Source: an uncultured Balneola sp.
Lineage (GTDB): Bacteria > Bacteroidota > Rhodothermia > Balneolales > Balneolaceae
Assembly: GCA_902529365.1 (NCBI GenBank)
Contig: CABZWK010000012.1
Span: 1 to 61,725, forward strand
Direction: 5' to 3'
Length of the DNA stretch: 61,725 bases
Both the position numbers and the translations under genes were made by a program. Position 1 is the first letter of the stretch. The number at the start of each line of letters is the position of its first letter. Shown piece by piece: positions 1-10,020 of the stretch. The notes under the pieces were generated by a model. It saw nothing but the letters and a program-made list of their open reading frames with translations, did no database searches and was not told the DNA's origin.

Positions 1-840
1 CCGGGTATGAAAGAAGCCGCCGAATTAGGCGAAGATCAACCTATATCGCTCTTTAATGAGCAAATGTATCCAGATTACGAGCCCCAGTGGGGTATGGCCA
101 TTGACCTGAACTCATGTTTCGGGTGTGGCGTGTGTGTGATTGCGTGTCAAAGCGAGAACAACATTCCAGTAATCGGTAAAAAAGAAGTCGGTCGTGGCCG
201 TGAAATGCACTGGATTCGTAATGACCGCTATTACATGGGCGATGAAAACGATCCTCAAGCGGTGCACCAACCCGTTCCGTGTATGCACTGTGAGCTAGCC
301 CCTTGCGAGCAGGTATGCCCCGTGGCAGCCACCACCCACAGTGATGACGGGATGAACCAAATGACCTACAACCGTTGTATCGGTACGCGGTACTGCGCGA
401 ACAACTGTCCGTTCAAAGTGCGCCGGTTCAACTTCTTTAACTACCCAAAAGAGTATTTGACCACAGGCGAAGACCCAGATATTATACAGATGGCAATGAA
501 CCCTGAGGTAACAGTACGGTTCCGCGGGGTTATGGAAAAATGCACCTACTGTGCGCAGCGAGTAAACCGAGCTAAGATTGACGCGAAAATCAATACCGGC
601 TCGGTAAAACCGGCCGATGGTTCCGTAATAACGGCATGTCAGCAAGCATGTCCGGCTGATGCTATTTACTTCGGTGATTTGACCGATGAACAAGCAACAG
701 TGACGCAGATGAAGCGCAACGAACGTAATTACCTCATGTTAGAGGAACTAAACGTTCGTCCACGTACTTCCTACATTGCCAAACTAACCAATCCAAATCC
801 AGCACTGGTGGACAACACCATGCCAGAGGCGGCTCACTAA
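1..840 (+). CDS. actB: Alternative complex III iron-sulfur subunit ActB, C-terminal part (5' truncated by window edge)
   Basis: The reading frame is open from base 1, so this is the tail of a longer gene; ActB is normally about 1000 residues, with an N-terminal molybdopterin-oxidoreductase-like part. What is visible is the ferredoxin-like electron-wire half. Cysteine motifs [11 protein letters not shown] (about 115-147), [14 protein letters not shown] (about 280-320), [12 protein letters not shown] (about 373-410), CTYC (about 541) and CQQACP (about 637) are those that hold three [4Fe-4S] clusters and one [3Fe-4S] cluster in characterised ACIII. The protein sits on the membrane surface and passes quinol electrons towards the haem subunits. 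The stop is followed 47 bp later by actC. Identification rests on the motifs and the downstream actCDEF order; I cannot see the N-terminal half. Confidence 0.95.
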   Translation, partial: PGMKEAAELGEDQPISLFNEQMYPDYEPQWGMAIDLNSCFGCGVCVIACQSENNIPVIGKKEVGRGREMHWIRNDRYYMGDENDPQAVHQPVPCMHCELAPCEQVCPVAATTHSDDGMNQMTYNRCIGTRYCANNCPFKVRRFNFFNYPKEYLTTGEDPDIIQMAMNPEVTVRFRGVMEKCTYCAQRVNRAKIDAKINTGSVKPADGSVITACQQACPADAIYFGDLTDEQATVTQMKRNERNYLMLEELNVRPRTSYIAKLTNPNPALVDNTMPEAAH

Positions 841-887
841 AACTAAACGAATGACCGGTATCCCTTTCGGTACCCATCACAGCATTT

Positions 888-2324
888 ATGAGTAAATACC
901 AATACGTACCCGAACCCGCTCTCGTAAAGGGGGACCACGATTTTGCAAGTATTACCCATCTGGTGACCGACGTAAACCTACGTCCCACTCCTAAAGCATG
1001 GTATTTGTTAATGTTACCCGCCAACGCTCTGCTAGGATTGTTGCTGGCATCCATTGGATACCTCATTTGGGAAGGAACCGGTATTTGGGGGCTAAACAAC
1101 CCGGTTGGATGGGGTTGGGCGATCATCAACTTTGTATGGTGGGTAGGTATCGGCCACGCTGGTACGCTTATTTCAGCCATTTTATTCTTATTTCGTCAGG
1201 ATTGGCGAACGGCCATTAACCGTTTTGCCGAGGCTATGACTATTTTCGCGGTCATGTGTGCCCTAATTTTTCCGGGCATTCACGTAGGTCGTATCTGGGT
1301 TATTTATTGGGTATTCCCTATTCCAAACCAAATGGGAATGTGGCCTAACTTCAACTCTCCCTTGCTTTGGGATGTGTTTGCGGTATCAACTTATTTTACG
1401 GTTTCGCTACTGTTCTGGTATGTGGGACTGGTTCCTGATTTGGCTACCCTACGGGACAAGGCCAGTGACAAAATACGTCAGATAGGCTACGGGTTGTTTT
1501 CGCTGGGGTGGAACGGATCGAACCGTCACTGGTGGAACTACGAAAAAGCGTATATGATTCTAGCCGGTTTGGCTACTCCTTTAGTACTTTCGGTGCATAC
1601 CATTGTATCCTTTGACTTCGCAGTTTCTGTTATACCAGGATGGCACACGACCATATTCCCACCCTATTTCGTGGCTGGTGCCATTTTCTCGGGTTTTGCC
1701 ATGGTACTTACCCTTATGATTATTACGCGTAAAGTATACGGCATGGAGGATATCATGACCAATGATCATATGGAAAAAATGAACATTATTATAATGGTCA
1801 CGGGCTCCATGGTAGGTTTTGCCTATATGATGGAATTCTTTATTGCTTGGTATTCTGGAGTAGAGTACGAAAAAGCCATCTTCCTTCTACGTGCCAGCGG
1901 ACCTTATGCATGGGCCTACTGGATCATGATGACCTGTAACGTAATTTCTCCCCAGTTTTTCTGGAGTAAAAAACTTCGCACCAATGTGACCTTCACCTTT
2001 ATTATTTCCATTGTGGTGAACATTGGTATGTGGTTCGAGAGATTTGTGATTACGGTAACCTCGTTGGCTAATGATTACCTCCCCTCTTCGTGGGACTACT
2101 ATTCGCCTACCATTTGGGACGTACTCACCTACGTGGGCACCTTTGGGCTATTCGGAACCATGTTTCTACTGTTTTTACGATTCCTGCCGATGATTGCTAT
2201 TGCAGAAGTAAAAGCGGTGCTTCCACAGGCCGATCCGCACAACTACGATGAAAATGGCACGTATCATGCGCCAGTGGAAGAAATTCCCGAGCACGTGACG
2301 GTCGCTAAACCTAAGAACGCTTAA
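888..2324 (+). CDS. actC: Alternative complex III integral membrane subunit ActC (NrfD/PsrC-like)
   Basis: Encodes 478 residues with many hydrophobic segments, the expected size and texture of the NrfD/PsrC-like membrane subunit of ACIII, which binds menaquinol and pairs with ActB. The N-terminus is soluble; the first helix follows at about residues 40-65. Conserved-looking stretches such as [13 protein letters not shown] near residue 90 and the long W/Y-rich loops fit the family. The C-terminal ~40 residues are polar and acidic. It lies 47 bp after actB and 14 bp before actD in an unbroken + strand run, so co-transcription is nearly certain. Its paralogue in the same complex is ActF. Confidence 0.95.
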   Translation: MSKYQYVPEPALVKGDHDFASITHLVTDVNLRPTPKAWYLLMLPANALLGLLLASIGYLIWEGTGIWGLNNPVGWGWAIINFVWWVGIGHAGTLISAILFLFRQDWRTAINRFAEAMTIFAVMCALIFPGIHVGRIWVIYWVFPIPNQMGMWPNFNSPLLWDVFAVSTYFTVSLLFWYVGLVPDLATLRDKASDKIRQIGYGLFSLGWNGSNRHWWNYEKAYMILAGLATPLVLSVHTIVSFDFAVSVIPGWHTTIFPPYFVAGAIFSGFAMVLTLMIITRKVYGMEDIMTNDHMEKMNIIIMVTGSMVGFAYMMEFFIAWYSGVEYEKAIFLLRASGPYAWAYWIMMTCNVISPQFFWSKKLRTNVTFTFIISIVVNIGMWFERFVITVTSLANDYLPSSWDYYSPTIWDVLTYVGTFGLFGTMFLLFLRFLPMIAIAEVKAVLPQADPHNYDENGTYHAPVEEIPEHVTVAKPKNA

Positions 2325-2338
2325 TTACACGAAATCCT

Positions 2339-2881
2339 ATGTCTGCCGAAACAAAAAAGATGTACGGAATTTTAGCCGAGTTTAACAACCCGAGGCAACT
2401 AATCGATGTGTCCAAAAAAGTGGTTGAGCTTGGGTACGATAAATTCGACACTTACAGCCCCTTCCCTATCCATGGCATAGATAAAGCCATGAAATTAGAG
2501 AAATCAAAACTGGGATGGATTGTATTAGGCCACGGCCTTTTAGGATTTTCCGGGGCATTAGCCATGATGTATTTCATGTCGGTCATCGACTATCCACTGA
2601 ATATTAGCGGTAAGCCGTTTTTCAACGCCCCAGCCTGGGTGCCCGTAACCTTCGAGCTTACCATTCTATTATCGGCCTTTGGTGCTGTGTTTGGCATGTT
2701 CTTCCTGAACGGCCTCCCCCGTTTTAATCATCCACTGTTTACCATCGAACGATTCAAGCGCTCTACGGATGATAAGTTTTTTGTTTGCATAGAAGCTACT
2801 GATAGCAAGTTTCATGCCGATCAAGTACACGAATTTTTCAAAGAAGCCGGTGCGGCTTATATCGAGGAAGTTTATGAATAA
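2339..2881 (+). CDS. actD: Alternative complex III subunit ActD (DUF3341 family)
   Basis: 180 residues: a short soluble N-terminal domain (MYGILAEFNNPRQLIDVSKK), two transmembrane helices (about 58-82 and 98-122), and a soluble C-terminal domain. This is the DUF3341 architecture of ActD, a small membrane subunit of ACIII without a cofactor. The motif YDKFDTYSPFPIHGIDKAM is typical of the family. Its last 8 bases overlap the start of actE (ATGAATAA), which suggests translational coupling. Recognition comes from the family pattern and position; no catalytic role is known. Confidence 0.93.
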   Translation: MSAETKKMYGILAEFNNPRQLIDVSKKVVELGYDKFDTYSPFPIHGIDKAMKLEKSKLGWIVLGHGLLGFSGALAMMYFMSVIDYPLNISGKPFFNAPAWVPVTFELTILLSAFGAVFGMFFLNGLPRFNHPLFTIERFKRSTDDKFFVCIEATDSKFHADQVHEFFKEAGAAYIEEVYE

Positions 2882-3890
2882 GATAGTTTCAACAGCCCGA
2901 ACGGGTGGTTTCTTATCGATTCTGGCACTCAGCCTTGCCTTAGGAGGGTGTCGCGGAATGAAATCGGAAAAAACACCGATCCATCCGAATATGAATATGG
3001 ACCAGCAAGAGCGTAAAGAAGCTCAGGAAGTCAACAACTTCTTTGAGGACGGACGCTCTATGCGAACTCCGGTAGAAGGCACCGTAGCTCGTGGGCTTAG
3101 CCGACTCGACAAAGCGTACTACGAGGGAATTGACGAAAACGGTGAATGGGTGGCTAACATGCCCATTGACTTAACTAAGTCCATTGTGTACCGAGGTAAA
3201 GAGCGTTATGAGGTCTACTGTACTCCTTGTCATGGAAATGCAGGCGATGGTTTGGGTATTATCATGACCGGCCAATACGGATACGTACCTGCCCCTACCT
3301 TCCACCAAGATCGTTTACGCGAGGCTCCAGACGGAGAAATTTACTCAGCTATTTACAACGGTGTGCGAAACATGCCTTCCTACCGTCATCAAGTGCCTGT
3401 AGAAGATCGTTGGGCGATTGTTGCCTATGTCCGAGCGCTACAAGCATCCCAGAATGCTACCCGCGAAAATCTTATTGCCGCTGGGGTAGATGTAGAAAGT
3501 ATGGAAGCTGAATTTATGGCAGAACAAGAAGCCATTGCCGAGGCTCGCGCCGCCAAAGAAGCTACTCAAGGAGAAATTGTGGCAACAGTAGAACGTGGCA
3601 TGGAAGTATCTACCATGTATGCCTGCCAAACCTGTCACTCCAGTGATGGAACAGCTATCATTGGCCCCTCTTGGAAAGATTTATATGGAAGCGAAGGACT
3701 CGTCACCACCGAAGATGGCGAAACGATAACGGTGGTTAAAGAAGATGAATACTTGATTGAGTCCATCGTGAATCCCTACGCAAAAATTGTGGACGGTTAC
3801 GATCCACTCATGGCCGATGCCTATGGCGGACTCTCGCAAAGCGATTTACAGTCTCTGGTCGAATACATTAAAAGTTTAAGTGATAATTAA
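2874..3890 (+). CDS. actE: Alternative complex III cytochrome c subunit ActE with an extra C-terminal cytochrome c domain
   Basis: 338 residues from the ATG at 2874, which overlaps the actD stop; an in-frame upstream ATG at 2814 lies inside actD and would bury the signal peptide. The N-terminus is a lipoprotein signal ending LALGGC (lipid-attached Cys26). Domain 1 has haem-binding CTPCH at 116-120 and a likely axial Met in RNMPSY (Met167), matching ActE. After an Ala/Glu-rich linker (about 190-235) there is a second cytochrome c domain with CQTCH at 251-255. This second domain resembles the C-terminal cytochrome domain of CoxB in the same operon. ActE of Rhodothermus marinus and Flavobacterium is described as mono-haem, so the second haem domain is unusual. 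It probably carries electrons from ACIII towards the oxidase. Confidence 0.92.
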   Translation: MNKIVSTARTGGFLSILALSLALGGCRGMKSEKTPIHPNMNMDQQERKEAQEVNNFFEDGRSMRTPVEGTVARGLSRLDKAYYEGIDENGEWVANMPIDLTKSIVYRGKERYEVYCTPCHGNAGDGLGIIMTGQYGYVPAPTFHQDRLREAPDGEIYSAIYNGVRNMPSYRHQVPVEDRWAIVAYVRALQASQNATRENLIAAGVDVESMEAEFMAEQEAIAEARAAKEATQGEIVATVERGMEVSTMYACQTCHSSDGTAIIGPSWKDLYGSEGLVTTEDGETITVVKEDEYLIESIVNPYAKIVDGYDPLMADAYGGLSQSDLQSLVEYIKSLSDN

Positions 3891-3905
3891 GAGGTCGAAC
3901 CACCC

Positions 3906-5102
3906 ATGAGTCATCAACCCACGATTACCGACAATCTCCAGTTTTCAGCCGACTCTAAGCTGCCCCAAATTCTATTTGGTGTGGGGATTACTGGGTTACT
4001 CGTTAGCGCCTATGGCTACTTTACCAACGCCGATCAGTTCTTCTTTTCCTACCTGGTCAGCTTTACCTTTTTTACCGGTATTGCCATCGCTTCGGTCTTT
4101 ATGGTCATGTTTCACCACATCACCAAGTCTAAATGGGGCGTAGTTGTACGCCGAATCCCAGAAACCTTCGGGGCAAACATCTGGATTTGGGCCCTCTTTG
4201 CAATTCCAGTCCTACTAGGTATTCATAACCTCTACCATTGGAGCCACGAAGACGCCGTTGCGGCAGACAAAATCTTAAAAGGAAAATCGGCCTATCTAAA
4301 CACCCCATTTTTTATCATTCGTCAGGTTATATACTTTGCCATTTGGGGTTTTGTAGGCCACAAGCTGTTCAAAGCATCCATCGAGATGGACATAACCGGC
4401 GATTGGGGCATTTCTTCCCTCATGAGAAAAGTTAGTGCGCCAGCCATCCCGCTATTTGGGCTTAGCATAGCCTTTGCTTCTTTTGACTGGTTAATGTCGC
4501 TAGATCCACACTGGTTCTCTACCATGTTTGGAGTGTACTTCTTCGCCATTTCCTTCCAGTCTTTCTGGGCGGTGATGATTCTTATGGTATTCTTTTTGCA
4601 GCGCAGTGGCTACCTAAAAAACACCATTGGACAAGCACACATTTACGATATGGGCGCTTGGATGTTCGCCTTCACCGTGTTCTACGCCTATATCGCTTTT
4701 TCACAATTTTTACTTATTTACTACGCCAATATTCCCGAGGAAACCATCTGGTTCTACCATCGCCTCGAAGGAAGTTGGAAATACATCACCTACGGCTTAC
4801 TTATTTTCCGCTTTGTTCTCCCATTCTTGATTCTACTGAACCGAGAACAAAAGCACCGCCGAAACATATTGGCTTACGTGAGTATACTCGTAGTAGTTAT
4901 GCACTTTTTAGAAATTTACTGGATCGCCATGCCAACGCTAAGTGAGCATGGTATCCACTTTAGCTGGATTGATCTCAGCACCTTCCTCGGATTGGGCGGC
5001 ATCTTTTTTGGTCTGTTCTTCCGTCGATTCAAACAAAACAGCATGATTCCTGAAAAAGACCCTAAGTTGGGTGCTTGTCTGGAAAAAAGCTACCATCAGT
5101 AA
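3906..5102 (+). CDS. actF: Alternative complex III integral membrane subunit ActF
   Basis: 398 residues, mostly hydrophobic with about ten predicted transmembrane segments, and distantly similar in architecture to ActC. It is the second large membrane subunit of ACIII. Segments such as VMFHHITKSKWGVVVRR (about residues 60-76) and SLDPHWFSTMFGVYFFAISFQ (about residues 198-217, broken here only for description) are typical of the family. It begins 15 bp after actE and is followed 17 bp later by a small membrane protein gene. No ActG homologue could be recognised with certainty. Confidence 0.92.
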   Translation: MSHQPTITDNLQFSADSKLPQILFGVGITGLLVSAYGYFTNADQFFFSYLVSFTFFTGIAIASVFMVMFHHITKSKWGVVVRRIPETFGANIWIWALFAIPVLLGIHNLYHWSHEDAVAADKILKGKSAYLNTPFFIIRQVIYFAIWGFVGHKLFKASIEMDITGDWGISSLMRKVSAPAIPLFGLSIAFASFDWLMSLDPHWFSTMFGVYFFAISFQSFWAVMILMVFFLQRSGYLKNTIGQAHIYDMGAWMFAFTVFYAYIAFSQFLLIYYANIPEETIWFYHRLEGSWKYITYGLLIFRFVLPFLILLNREQKHRRNILAYVSILVVVMHFLEIYWIAMPTLSEHGIHFSWIDLSTFLGLGGIFFGLFFRRFKQNSMIPEKDPKLGACLEKSYHQ

Positions 5103-5119
5103 TCTTAGATAAAACTATC

Positions 5120-5509
5120 ATGTCTGCTGACCATCACGAATTTTCTCGAGCTTCCGTCACCATCGATGCCCAAAACGATGCTTCGGTCGAAACCACTGAC
5201 CAGGAATTATCCAATGCGATAACCATAGGGGTGAATGACGACATCATGGACTTCAAAAAACTTATTTTTTGGTCCGGTTTGGGTGTAGGAATAGTGGCCA
5301 GTCTTGTGGTTATTTGGATTTTTGCTTCTCAAATGTTTTTTGAGCAGTCCAAAGCCAACGCCACTGCGACCAGCACCTATTATGCCATCGAAAAGCTAAC
5401 CGAAGACGCAAACAATCATATTCAGTCTTACGGGGTATTAGACGCCGAAAAAGGAGTCTATCATATGCCTATTGACGCAGCCATCGAGAAGATTGCAACC
5501 CAGGACTAA
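5120..5509 (+). CDS. Small single-span membrane protein of the ACIII/cox cluster, function unknown
   Basis: 129 residues from the ATG at 5120; a longer frame back to 5075 would overlap actF and lacks support. An acidic cytoplasmic N-terminus (about 45 residues) leads to one hydrophobic helix (about 50-72) and a soluble tail that ends with a motif around YGVLDAEKGVYHMPIDAAIEKI. From memory of the family, proteins of this shape with a 'KGVxxxPIxxAxxxl' ending occur next to sco genes in ACIII/oxidase operons of several phyla. I therefore infer a role in assembly or stabilisation of the respiratory complexes. It lies between actF and sco. No cofactor ligands are visible. Confidence 0.7.
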   Translation: MSADHHEFSRASVTIDAQNDASVETTDQELSNAITIGVNDDIMDFKKLIFWSGLGVGIVASLVVIWIFASQMFFEQSKANATATSTYYAIEKLTEDANNHIQSYGVLDAEKGVYHMPIDAAIEKIATQD

Positions 5510-5579
5510 GCCCCCGAGCATAGTCCCCCTCCTATTTCGGAGACACAACCCTTGTAATACGTTATCATAACGTTGTTCT

Positions 5580-6509
5580 ATGAAGTACTTTTTGCATGCA
5601 TTGCCGAAGTCAGTTATTCTTGGAACCCTTCTACTGTTCGGTCTCGCTGCGCAGGCTAGTTTATTCGCCCAAAGCAGTTACAACCGAATGAATTCGAGCT
5701 CCACAGGCACAAACGCAGTAAACTCTGCCCAAGAACCCGCATTTATACAGGATATAGGCATAGACGAACAACTCGGAGTGCGCATCCCCACCGGCTTAAC
5801 CTTTGCCAAGGCCAATGGGGACTCGGTTCAACTGGGTCATCTACTCGCCTCCGGCCGGCCGGTCATCCTAAACCCCTTATACTACGAATGTCCTGTACTT
5901 TGTGGCTTGGTGATCGACGGGATTTTCGACGCCGTACAAAATCTGGCCTGGCAACCAGGAAAAGAATTCGACATTATTTCGGTGAGTATAGACCCCACCG
6001 AAACCGACACCCTAGCCGCCCGCGTTAAAAAAAACTACATCGAAAGCGGAAGTTGGGGTAGCACACAAGGGACTGAGCAACACGCTGCCACCTTGGCACA
6101 AGTAAACGAAGGATGGCTTTTCCTCACCGGAAAACAGACCGCCATTGACTCCCTTATTTCCGCTGTGGGATTTGGAGTGGCTCCCATCCCAGGCACCAAA
6201 GATTTTGCACATAGCGCCGCTATTATCCTACTAAGCCCAGATGGCACTATTACCCGATACTTGTATGGGTTGCAATACAACTCATTCGACTTTCGGACCG
6301 CCATCTTAAAAGCTTCGGAAGGCACCATTGGAAACACCGTTGACAAACTCATTATGTATTGCTATCAATACGATCCAAATTCTAATTCCTACGCCCCAGT
6401 GGCCAAGCGAATTATGAGCCTTGGTGGTTTGGCTACACTCATTTTTCTTGGTATCTTTCTAGGGTATTATTGGCTGCGTGAATCACGCAAAAATTCACTC
6501 AATTACTAA
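5580..6509 (+). CDS. sco: SCO1/SenC-family copper chaperone
   Basis: 309 residues. An N-terminal hydrophobic segment (about 10-30) acts as signal or anchor, followed by a thioredoxin-fold SCO domain. The copper-binding CxxxC is present as CPVLC (Cys104 and Cys108) and the distal histidine as KDFAHSAAI. A second hydrophobic helix lies near the C-terminus (about 280-300), followed by a basic tail. SCO proteins deliver copper to the CuA site of oxidase subunit II, whose gene comes next. The 70 bp gap before this gene and 25 bp to coxB fit one operon. Confidence 0.93.
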   Translation: MKYFLHALPKSVILGTLLLFGLAAQASLFAQSSYNRMNSSSTGTNAVNSAQEPAFIQDIGIDEQLGVRIPTGLTFAKANGDSVQLGHLLASGRPVILNPLYYECPVLCGLVIDGIFDAVQNLAWQPGKEFDIISVSIDPTETDTLAARVKKNYIESGSWGSTQGTEQHAATLAQVNEGWLFLTGKQTAIDSLISAVGFGVAPIPGTKDFAHSAAIILLSPDGTITRYLYGLQYNSFDFRTAILKASEGTIGNTVDKLIMYCYQYDPNSNSYAPVAKRIMSLGGLATLIFLGIFLGYYWLRESRKNSLNY

Positions 6510-6534
6510 TTAAATAAACATCTAGGTTCCTTTT

Positions 6535-7476
6535 ATGGGAAGACTTTTTGATTTTATGCTCCCGGAAAACAAGTCGCCGCTAACCGCCGACACTACCGAT
6601 GAGCTGTTCAACTTCATTAACGAGGCCAGTTTAGTCATCTTTTTGGGCGTTGTTCTCGCCATGATTTACTTTGCCATTCGCTACAAGCGAAAGTCCGAAG
6701 ACGACAAAACTCCGGTTATTACGCACAATAACACCTTGGAAATTACCTGGTCGGTTATTCCCTTGCTGCTCACATTTATTGTATTTGGTTGGGGCTACTC
6801 TGGTTGGTTAAATCTAAAAACCGTGCCCGATGACGCCTACGAAATACACATAACCGGCTTCAAATGGAATTGGAGCGTAAGCTACGACAACGGAGCGCAG
6901 ACCATCAACGAAATTCACGTGCCCAAAGGCCAACCCATTAAACTGGTAATGCAGTCACGTGACGTACTGCACTCTTTCTTTGTGCCCGAGTACCGAGTCA
7001 AGCATGACGTGCTTCCCAACCGCTACACCTATGTGTGGTTCCAGGCCGAAGAAACCGGCGAATCCCAAGTATTTTGTACCGAGTACTGCGGAACCAGCCA
7101 CTCCAATATGTTAGCGAAAGTTATTGTGCATGAACCCGAAGAATTTCAGACTTGGCTAGACGAAAATGGCGGCGGACCTAGTGGTTCTCCAGTCGAGCAA
7201 GGCGAACAATTAGTCTCTCTTCAAGGCTGCCAAACCTGCCACTCTGTGGACGGTTCAGAGTTAATAGGCCCGAGCTTCAAAGGGATATGGGGACGCGACC
7301 GCAACCTAGCCGATGGCAGCAGCGTGACCGTGGACGAAAACTACATCCGTGAATCGATTCTATACCCCGGCGAGAAAATCGCAGAAGGATACCAAAACGT
7401 AATGACTCCTTACGAAGGACGAATTAGCGACGAAGAGATCACCAATATCATTGAATATTTAAAAACTATTGACTAA
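6535..7476 (+). CDS. coxB: Cytochrome c oxidase subunit II with fused C-terminal cytochrome c (caa3 type)
   Basis: 313 residues. Two transmembrane helices (about 30-50 and 70-92) form the hairpin, followed by the cupredoxin domain. The CuA ligands are visible: His146 in VLHSFF, then Cys181, Cys185, His189 and Met192 in [12 protein letters not shown]. The C-terminal ~95 residues form a cytochrome c domain with CQTCH at 232-236, which makes this a caa3-type subunit II. No signal-peptidase cleavage motif is obvious. The stop codon is followed 4 bp later by the preferred coxA start. The fused haem domain resembles the second haem domain of ActE in this operon. Confidence 0.97.
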   Translation: MGRLFDFMLPENKSPLTADTTDELFNFINEASLVIFLGVVLAMIYFAIRYKRKSEDDKTPVITHNNTLEITWSVIPLLLTFIVFGWGYSGWLNLKTVPDDAYEIHITGFKWNWSVSYDNGAQTINEIHVPKGQPIKLVMQSRDVLHSFFVPEYRVKHDVLPNRYTYVWFQAEETGESQVFCTEYCGTSHSNMLAKVIVHEPEEFQTWLDENGGGPSGSPVEQGEQLVSLQGCQTCHSVDGSELIGPSFKGIWGRDRNLADGSSVTVDENYIRESILYPGEKIAEGYQNVMTPYEGRISDEEITNIIEYLKTID

Positions 7477-7480
7477 TCGT

Positions 7481-9253
7481 ATGGCAAGTGCATCACCTAC
7501 TGCAAACAACGCAGCAACGACCCCCACGAAGCTTAGGGTAAAACGATTTCCGCCGGCGCAGACGCCGACCAACACCTACTTGACCGACGAGAAAGGGGTG
7601 TGGGCATGGCTCACTACCGTGGATCACAAGAAAATCGGCCTCATGTACCTAGGTGCGGTAGCCTTCTTCTTTGCCCTCGCAGGGTTCTTAGCCATTGCGC
7701 TGCGAACCGAGCTTTGGACGCCCGCAAAAACCTTTATCGAAGCGGACACCTACAACCAGCTTTTCACGCTTCATGGGGCCATGATGGTCTTCTTTGTACT
7801 GGTGCCTTCCATCCCTGCCGCTTTAGGTAACTTCATTCTGCCTATGCAGCTTGGAGCTAAAGATGTGGCCTTCCCTCGATTGAACTTAGCCAGTTTCTAC
7901 ATCTATGTGTTTGGGGCTATTTTCACCTTCTTATCTTTAGCCAATAACGGCTTCGATACTGGATGGACTTTTTACACTCCGTACAGCTCGGACAGTAACT
8001 CTGCTGGAATTATTTGGGTAACCCTTGGGGTATTTATCCTAGGATTCTCTTCCATTCTAACAGGAACCAACTTTATTACCACCATTCATAAGCTCCGGGC
8101 TCCTGGTATTTCTTGGGATCGTTTGCCTTTAAATGTATGGGCATTGTATGCTACCTCCATTATTCAGGTATTAGCAACTCCCGTTTTGGCCATTACCATC
8201 TTGCTTCTAGCTATGGAGAACATTCTGGACATCGGTATTTTTGACCCTGCACTTGGTGGAGATCCGGTACTCTATCAGCATTTCTTCTGGTTCTATTCGC
8301 ACCCTGCCGTGTACATTATGATTGTACCAGGCTTCGGTATTATTTCTGAGGTCATTACTACCTTCTCTAAAAAAACCATTTTTGGATACTGGGCCATTGC
8401 CCTTTCCTCTCTTGCAATTGCATTCATTGGTTTCTTGGTATGGGGACACCACATGTTTACTTCGGGTCAGAGCGCAGTAGCTACCACTATCTTCTCCTTC
8501 CTTACCTTCTTGGTAGGGATTCCAACAGGGATCAAGATTTTTAACTGGGTAGCCACACTATATCGCGGTTCTATTTCCATGAAAACCCCGATGTTGTATG
8601 TATTTATCTTCATCTTCTTGTTCTCCATCGGTGGGTTTACTGGAATTATGCTTGGTGCGTTGTCTGTGGACATTCACTTACATGACACCTACTATGTAGT
8701 GGCGCATTTCCATTACGTGATGATGGGGGGTACGCTGATCGCCTTATTAGCCGGCCTGCATTACTGGTGGCCAAAGATGACCGGTAAAATGTACAATGAG
8801 CCCTTAGCTAAGATTGCGGCAGGCTTCATCTTTGTCGGCTTTAACGTAACCTTCTTGCCTCAGTTTATCATGGGTGCCCAGGGCATGCCAAGACGGTATT
8901 ACAACTACATTGACCAATTTACCCCTTTCCACCAGACCTCAACCATTGGTTCGTACATTCTGGCGGTAGGCTTCCTAATTATTCTATATTATTTGGCTCA
9001 TTCCCTATTTAAAGGAAAGCAAGCAGGACCAAATCCTTGGAACTCGTGTGGACTCGAGTGGCAAAGTACATCCCCCCCAGACTTCCACAATTTTTCTCAT
9101 ACACCAGTGGTTATTCACGGTCCTTACGACTATCACCAACCAATGGAAGAATTCCAGCTTGGGCTTGCCATAGAGCACGGACATGGCGAGGAGCATGCTG
9201 CCGCAGACGCGACGACCTCTGAAGCAGTAACCTCGGAGACAACCGAAGCCTAA
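7481..9253 (+). CDS. coxA: Cytochrome c oxidase subunit I, A2-type (YS motif)
   Basis: 590 residues from the ATG at 7481; a TTG at 7469 overlapping coxB is possible but less likely. Twelve transmembrane helices are expected. Haem and copper ligands are visible: FTLHGAMM (low-spin haem), SHPAVY at 273-278 (CuB His274 and crosslinked Tyr278), GHHMFTSG (CuB pair), and [11 protein letters not shown] (haem ligands). Helix VI reads FYSHPAVY, so the glutamate of A1 oxidases is replaced by Tyr-Ser. This is the A2-type D-channel signature described for Rhodothermus caa3. The C-terminal ~30 residues are His/Glu/Ala-rich. It is the catalytic, proton-pumping subunit reducing O2. Confidence 0.97.
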   Translation: MASASPTANNAATTPTKLRVKRFPPAQTPTNTYLTDEKGVWAWLTTVDHKKIGLMYLGAVAFFFALAGFLAIALRTELWTPAKTFIEADTYNQLFTLHGAMMVFFVLVPSIPAALGNFILPMQLGAKDVAFPRLNLASFYIYVFGAIFTFLSLANNGFDTGWTFYTPYSSDSNSAGIIWVTLGVFILGFSSILTGTNFITTIHKLRAPGISWDRLPLNVWALYATSIIQVLATPVLAITILLLAMENILDIGIFDPALGGDPVLYQHFFWFYSHPAVYIMIVPGFGIISEVITTFSKKTIFGYWAIALSSLAIAFIGFLVWGHHMFTSGQSAVATTIFSFLTFLVGIPTGIKIFNWVATLYRGSISMKTPMLYVFIFIFLFSIGGFTGIMLGALSVDIHLHDTYYVVAHFHYVMMGGTLIALLAGLHYWWPKMTGKMYNEPLAKIAAGFIFVGFNVTFLPQFIMGAQGMPRRYYNYIDQFTPFHQTSTIGSYILAVGFLIILYYLAHSLFKGKQAGPNPWNSCGLEWQSTSPPDFHNFSHTPVVIHGPYDYHQPMEEFQLGLAIEHGHGEEHAAADATTSEAVTSETTEA

Positions 9254-9289
9254 TTACGAAATTAACTAATTAAATAGACGTACAAACGC

Positions 9290-9955
9290 ATGGCGAATCA
9301 TTCTGCAACCCATCCGAAACACGTTCATCACCACTTTGTGAACTCCAACCAACAGTTCGAGTCCGCCAAGTTGGGCATGTGGGTGTTTTTGGTCAACGAA
9401 ATCCTATTCTTTGGCGGTCTTTTCTGCGCCTACATCGTATTCCGGGCTTGGTATCCTGAACTCTTTACCCAAGCAGCGCTAGAACTTAACACCTTCTGGG
9501 GCGCAGTTAACACCGTTGTGCTTATTGGTAGTTCGCTTACCGTAGCCATGGCCATTCGATCCGCTCAAAACAACCAAAAGCGTGGGCTAGAAATTAACCT
9601 GCTTATCACCATCTTTTTGGCATGTGTGTTCTTGGTCATCAAATACTTCGAATACGAGCATAAACTACACCTCGGTATTGCCCCTGGTTCGTTTTGGAAC
9701 CCCACTCCAGAAATCGCTGCGGTCCTAGACCATCCCAAGGCGAATATCTTCTTTGGTATTTATTACATGATGACCGCCGTACACGGCTTGCACGTTATCA
9801 TAGGGATTGCCCTCATGGTTTGGTTATACCTGCGCGCACGCAAAGGGCACTTTAATTCCGAGTATTACACGCCGGTGGAAATCACGGGGCTGTATTGGCA
9901 CTTAGTGGATTTGATCTGGATTTTCCTATTTCCACTCCTATACCTAATTGAATGA
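9290..9955 (+). CDS. coxC: Cytochrome c oxidase subunit III
   Basis: 221 residues with about five transmembrane helices and the heme-copper oxidase subunit III pattern: an N-terminal LGMWVFLVNEILFFGGLF helix, a central EYEHKL loop, MMTAVHGLHVIIG, and a C-terminal LYWHLVDLIWIFLFPLLYL. The short five-helix form fits caa3-type oxidases rather than the seven-helix mitochondrial form. It lies 36 bp after coxA and 65 bp before coxD. The subunit has no redox centre and supports proton uptake and stability of subunit I. Confidence 0.96.
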   Translation: MANHSATHPKHVHHHFVNSNQQFESAKLGMWVFLVNEILFFGGLFCAYIVFRAWYPELFTQAALELNTFWGAVNTVVLIGSSLTVAMAIRSAQNNQKRGLEINLLITIFLACVFLVIKYFEYEHKLHLGIAPGSFWNPTPEIAAVLDHPKANIFFGIYYMMTAVHGLHVIIGIALMVWLYLRARKGHFNSEYYTPVEITGLYWHLVDLIWIFLFPLLYLIE

Positions 9956-10020
9956 TGCGTTACTACGCCTCTTGAACCTGATTTTAAATTCATCCCTCGA
10001 AACAACTATATTTTACGAAC

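Noticed and set aside
295-693. Long minus-strand frames inside actB and many other genes
   Set aside because: They are shadows of strong coding frames, with no family motifs and no independent start signals.
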